From CAZVWV01 sp964631745 (GTDB lineage Bacteria; Bdellovibrionota_C; UBA2361; JBGSMV01), in contig CAZVWV010000141.1 in NCBI GenBank assembly GCA_964631745.1, positions 1 to 9,194 of the forward strand: 9,194 nt of DNA. The letters run 5' to 3'. Positions 6,304 through 9,194 of this stretch are shown here, in pieces. Below the pieces are notes generated by a model. That model was not told the origin of the DNA. It was given only the letters and a program-made list of their open reading frames with translations, and searched no databases. The number at the start of each line of letters is the position of its first letter. The first letter of the stretch is position 1. Made by a program: the position numbers and the translations under genes.

Positions 6304-6807
6304 CTAATGCCTGGCAACGCGACCCTTTAGCTTAGCAGCCCTATTCCGTCTCTCACGCCTGTTCAACTGTCGAGCGCTCAACTTCCGAATCGGCTCCCAG
6401 CATCGGCGCGAGAATAATCCGCGCTGCTCGCTGTCCTTTCTCGGATCCAGCGAAGGGCTGAGTTTGTACGAACCGTCTTCGGGTGGAAGCGTGAGCCGAA
6501 ATCGCACGGCCCATCTCTCGCCAAACTTCATCCGGTTTCCGCGGGGAGAAGGGACAAGGACTTCTAGAATCGGTCGCTTATCCTTGCTGATCCTCCTAAG
6601 CGCCCAGTCCGAAACTTGCCCTGCTGCGCGGTAGGTAAACCACCTTCCTCTCTCTAAAGTGCGCTGGTTAGATCTTTCAGCGATACCCACATCCGCATTC
6701 ACAGATACACTCACTCTGCCTCTGTTAAGCGTCACCCTTAAGCAGTGATACGAGCAGCGAGCCAAGATAGCTCCCCCCAATCGGTAATCAAACCCCAACA
6801 AATCCAA
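6304..6807 (-). CDS. Orphan arginine-rich small protein (uncertain coding)
   Basis: An open frame of 167 codons from a TTG at 6807; the frame stays open to 6825, where an in-frame TAG (6826-6828) closes it. I do not recognise it. About one residue in six is arginine, with clusters near the C-terminus (LNRRERRNRAAKLKGRVARH), so the product would be strongly basic and could bind nucleic acid. There is no signal peptide or membrane segment. GGTGAG at about 6811-6816 lies very close to the TTG at 6807 and better placed for the TTG at 6801, which would drop two residues. A stop-free frame of this length by chance is unlikely but possible, and an untypical start plus a lack of any recognised domain keep the confidence low. 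It is separated from both neighbours by structured non-coding DNA. Confidence 0.42.
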   Translation of the reverse strand: MDLLGFDYRLGGAILARCSYHCLRVTLNRGRVSVSVNADVGIAERSNQRTLERGRWFTYRAAGQVSDWALRRISKDKRPILEVLVPSPRGNRMKFGERWAVRFRLTLPPEDGSYKLSPSLDPRKDSEQRGLFSRRCWEPIRKLSARQLNRRERRNRAAKLKGRVARH

Positions 6808-6836
6808 AGACTCACCGGGATAAGGCTAGCCTCACC

Positions 6837-6890
6837 ATGAAGCCAAGCTGTGCGTGTTTCCTCATAGAAACATCCACAGCCAAGCTTCAT
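6837..6890. repeat. 54-nt imperfect palindrome (long hairpin)
   Basis: Three matched arms nest around a CTCATA loop (6861-6866). ATGAAGC (6837-6843) pairs with GCTTCAT (6884-6890), GCTGTG (6847-6852) with CACAGC (6875-6880), and TGTTTC (6855-6860) with GAAACA (6867-6872). A symmetrical CAA/CAA internal loop and one two-base interruption (C-C mismatch, G-T wobble) separate the arms. This gives 19 Watson-Crick pairs plus a wobble. It sits 12-65 bp upstream of the frame at 6304-6825 and about 160 bp past the end of oleBC. The evenly interrupted design looks like a structured RNA leader or a site recognised as folded single-stranded DNA. Confidence 0.6.
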
Positions 6891-7003
6891 CTAAAACTAC
6901 GGCGCTCACAGCAACTGAGGGACCAAAAAACCACAAGAAAAACCGAACTCTTCTACACCGTCTCTTTGCGGATTATCGAATCCACAAAAAGGCAGCGCGC
7001 TTT

Positions 7004-7030
7004 ACAACTACACTACTAACTACTACAACT
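7004..7030. repeat. G-free ACTAC-rich tract
   Basis: A 27-bp stretch with no G on the plus strand contains ACTAC at 7007, 7012, 7019 and 7022. The wider segment 6890-7060 is also A/C-rich on the plus strand (G/T-rich on the minus strand), unlike the flanking genes. It lies just after the oleBC stop codon. No clean terminator hairpin for oleBC was found here, only T runs on the minus strand near 6926-6945. The copies are too irregular to be called iterons. Confidence 0.35.
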
Positions 7031-7050
7031 TCAAAATATCTGTGAAAAAT

Positions 7051-9194
7051 CTACGCCACCATACTGTAACAATCAACATCTTTTGCCCATTCGGCTAATT
7101 TATCTCGAAATATTTTGGCGTTGTGGCGAGCATCCACCGGGAAGGACTGATGGAAATATACTTTTCTGACAGAGGCGCTAACCAAATTCTCTTTGGCCAT
7201 AATCAATAATTCGTCGCTAAAGCTACGGCGTTCAGCCTCGCTCTCTGGCCAGTTTTGCGGCAGTGGCTCGATTACAATACCCGGCTCTCCCGAAGGGCTG
7301 ACTTTTATTAAGGCGCTGCGCTTGACCTTGGGATGGGTATTGAATATCCGCTCAACGGGGATGCTGTAATACATACGGCCGGAATGCTGAAAGGCGTGCG
7401 CCTTGCGGCCACAGAAATATAAATTACCAGACTCGTCCGTATAACCCATATCCCCCATACGGTGCCAGAATCGATCTCCATCAATTATTTTAGACTGGGC
7501 AGTTATCTCGGGTAGATCAAAGTACTCCCGACTAACGTTGGCTCCTGATACGACAACTTCACCAATCTCAAGCGCTCGGCATTCTTGCAGCGTAGCGCTT
7601 CCGTCTTTCACAATCTTTAAGCGCACACCGTCTACGGCTTTGCCAACGAAGGTGCCAATCTCGCCGCTAAGCGCAAGCGCTGGTTCAGAACCCGTGATAT
7701 CCTTAGAAGACACAAGTGTGACAGGCAAAGCTTCAGTAGCACCGTAAGGCGTATAAGCTTCGCCATTAGGCAGCAGATGCTTGACGCGCGATAAGGTCGC
7801 GAGCGGCACAGGTGCGCCAGCCATAAATATTTTTCTTACAGAGGGGATTTCGGAACGAGTTCTAAAGCAGTACTCGGCGATCTTGTTCCATAGGGTCGGC
7901 GAGCCAAATGAATAATCGATATTTAGATCATTTATCACGCGCACAATCTTGTCTGGCTCGAAATCCAGTGGCTTGGATGGATTTATGGGCGGATATACGC
8001 TGCAAACCCCCAGGGCAAGGTTAAAAAGCGAGAAGATATGCAGCATGGGAAGATCCTTTTTACCGGATTCAAACCCGAAAACCTGCGAGAAGATCCTTAA
8101 GTGCTCTTCCAACATAGAATTGGTAAACACCACTCCTTTGGCGCGGCCGGTGGCGCCGGATGTGTAAGCCACAAAGGCTTCCTCGGACTGATTAACAATG
8201 CTGTAAGGGCGCGATGAAAACTTCTTTAGAAAACTAAGATTTGGTCCACCGGTATACAGCCAATCACTGGCAGTGATATGAAATTTCAAGCGCGGGAAAA
8301 GCTTCTTGCGCTTTAATCTTAAGACCTGGGCCTTGGGAGAACCGATGAATGCGTCCGGGTCGATTTCGGCGATACAAGCGAAAAGATTTTTCTTTCCCAT
8401 GCCCGGATCGAGAAAGAACGGCAGTGCGCCGTTGGCCATGACTGCATAAGTCAAGGCCAGGAAATCCGGTCCGCCTGGAAGCATCATCAAAACTTTGTCG
8501 CCGGGCGCCAATCCCAGCTGATGAAGTCCGCGCTGATACTTAGTGATTAGAGCCGACATCTCTTTAAAGCTTATGTGGGTGTAACGCACTGAGTCTAAAA
8601 AAGAAGGGACTACGGCGGCCTCTTTAGAAGCGAGGGTGTTAGATACTTCGTAAAAGCCTTTTAGTAAGGGATTCTTTGGGAAAACCAGGGGGTCACGAGA
8701 GACGCCTGCTTTCGCACCGCTTTGAAAAAAATTAAAGATAGAAGAGCACACAAGTTCCGGAGCGTCCTCCAAAACAAGATGCGAGGCATCCGCAATCTCA
8801 AGGATGCTGGCGTGCGGGAAATGCTCTGCCACGCGATCCAACATCTCGCGGTGAAAGCAGGGGTCGCGCATGCCCCAGATAATTTGCACGGGCACGTTGG
8901 CGAGACCAGGCAAGCGTTCCGCTAATTCAAACATCTCAACATAACTTGGATGGCTGCTGTCAAAGGGAATATCCTGCACAAAATCCCAAATGGCGGCGCG
9001 GCGTGAAGAGGAACGGTACGGATAGTAGTAGCCTTGGCGCACCTCTTTGGGCACGCGCTTAAAGACCCCTACCCCCATGGTGGTCGTTAGCTTTAAGAAA
9101 TGCATACTGTACTGCGTTAAGAACTTTCCGAAAAAAGGCTTGGCGGCCGTACGAATAATCTTAGGCAGACTCTCGGTTTCAGTCAGCGTGGTAT
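7051..9194 (-). CDS. oleBC: OleB-OleC fusion: beta-lactone decarboxylase / beta-lactone synthetase (5' end outside window)
   Basis: The frame stays open through the right edge, so the true start lies outside. Positions below count from an internal ATG at 9105; 29 further codons precede it in the window. The first about 130 residues are the end of an alpha/beta-hydrolase of OleB type: the cap-region pattern VRQGYYYPY and VQDIPFDSSHPSY, catalytic acid D81 in IIWGMRDPCF, and catalytic His109 in DASHLVLEDAPE. The nucleophile region is off the window. From about residue 135 an AMP-forming ligase follows: P-loop YTSGATGRAKGVVF (314-327), YGATEALPV (454-462), GDMGYTDESG (551-560), GRKAH (566-570), and FPVDARHNAKIFRDKLAEWA near the C-terminus. 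The last stretch and FNTHPKVKRSALI are characteristic of OleC. OleC converts a 2-alkyl-3-hydroxy acid and ATP to a beta-lactone; OleB splits it to a cis-olefin and CO2. This completes head-to-head hydrocarbon synthesis begun by OleA and OleD, which are not in view. Confidence 0.88.
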   Translation of the reverse strand, partial: TTLTETESLPKIIRTAAKPFFGKFLTQYSMHFLKLTTTMGVGVFKRVPKEVRQGYYYPYRSSSRRAAIWDFVQDIPFDSSHPSYVEMFELAERLPGLANVPVQIIWGMRDPCFHREMLDRVAEHFPHASILEIADASHLVLEDAPELVCSSIFNFFQSGAKAGVSRDPLVFPKNPLLKGFYEVSNTLASKEAAVVPSFLDSVRYTHISFKEMSALITKYQRGLHQLGLAPGDKVLMMLPGGPDFLALTYAVMANGALPFFLDPGMGKKNLFACIAEIDPDAFIGSPKAQVLRLKRKKLFPRLKFHITASDWLYTGGPNLSFLKKFSSRPYSIVNQSEEAFVAYTSGATGRAKGVVFTNSMLEEHLRIFSQVFGFESGKKDLPMLHIFSLFNLALGVCSVYPPINPSKPLDFEPDKIVRVINDLNIDYSFGSPTLWNKIAEYCFRTRSEIPSVRKIFMAGAPVPLATLSRVKHLLPNGEAYTPYGATEALPVTLVSSKDITGSEPALALSGEIGTFVGKAVDGVRLKIVKDGSATLQECRALEIGEVVVSGANVSREYFDLPEITAQSKIIDGDRFWHRMGDMGYTDESGNLYFCGRKAHAFQHSGRMYYSIPVERIFNTHPKVKRSALIKVSPSGEPGIVIEPLPQNWPESEAERRSFSDELLIMAKENLVSASVRKVYFHQSFPVDARHNAKIFRDKLAEWAKDVDCYSMVA

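Noticed and set aside
6147..6335. Plus-strand frame of 62 codons with a hydrophobic middle
   Set aside because: It starts at a GTG without a ribosome binding site and runs straight through the 12-bp hairpin, which accounts for its GLFGLHPGV-like stretch. It looks like non-coding DNA read as protein.
6837..7045. Two overlapping plus-strand frames of about 60 codons after the arginine-rich frame
   Set aside because: Low-complexity Thr/Lys/Arg products from an A/C-rich segment, both beginning inside the 54-nt hairpin; there is no ribosome binding site.
7060..9105. Calling the right-hand gene a complete 684-aa acyl-CoA synthetase starting at 9105
   Set aside because: The frame continues upstream to the window edge with OleB-like sequence, and the first 130 residues are the end of a hydrolase domain, so 9105 is an internal methionine. 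The C-terminal motifs point to OleC rather than a general acyl-CoA ligase.
1..9194. CRISPR array, IS element ends, tRNA or rRNA genes
   Set aside because: No regularly spaced repeats, transposase frame, tRNA TPsiC-type signature or rRNA-like sequence was seen on either strand.

Overview
The window looks like part of a chromosome or large replicon of an uncultured, probably Gram-negative bacterium of middling GC content. It has no rRNA, tRNA or phylogenetic marker, so I do not name a taxon. Everything from the right edge to about position 1270 is read from the minus strand. At the left end a plus-strand toxin-antitoxin pair lies next to a gene ruin.

Left part (1-1192): positions 1-218 hold nothing I recognise. 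A decayed ORF6N-domain gene (219-454, minus) keeps its first about 20 residues and its coiled-coil C-terminus, but its DNA-binding core is deleted and the two ends are in different frames. Next is a compact vapB-vapC operon (594-1192, plus) with a 2-bp gap between the genes and an inverted repeat upstream that could be its operator. ORF6N ruins and vapBC pairs are typical of accessory DNA.

Middle (1270-6009, minus): a three-gene cluster. An extended -10 promoter (6052-6060) and a small hairpin at the predicted 5' end of the mRNA precede a 680-aa membrane protein of unknown family. Eleven bases further on is a 700-aa type IV coupling protein: a hexameric-ATPase type with two N-terminal membrane helices, Walker A and B motifs, and a proline/lysine-rich tail. 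A 162-aa orphan protein follows. The gene order recalls the DotM-DotL (IcmP-IcmO; TrbA-TrbC in IncI plasmids) and TraI-TraD (MOBH) pairs. The 680-aa protein carries none of the diagnostic motifs clearly; its middle resembles an HD-type helical domain that has lost its metal ligands. No VirB/Tra channel genes and no clear relaxase are in view, so this is either one end of a conjugation/secretion locus or a reduced coupling module.

Between the cluster and the right-hand gene (6010-7050) is a segment rich in inverted repeats: a 12-bp hairpin at 6254-6286, a second at 6210-6232, and a 54-nt imperfect hairpin at 6837-6890. It also holds one arginine-rich orphan reading frame (6304-6807) and a G-free ACTAC-rich tract. 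It could contain a small RNA, an oriT-like site or an element boundary, but the sequence alone does not decide.

Right part (7051-9194, minus, cut by the window edge): an OleB-OleC fusion. The end of an alpha/beta-hydrolase (beta-lactone decarboxylase, OleB type) is joined to an AMP-forming beta-lactone synthetase (OleC type). Together these do the last two steps of long-chain olefin synthesis. OleA and OleD are not in the window.
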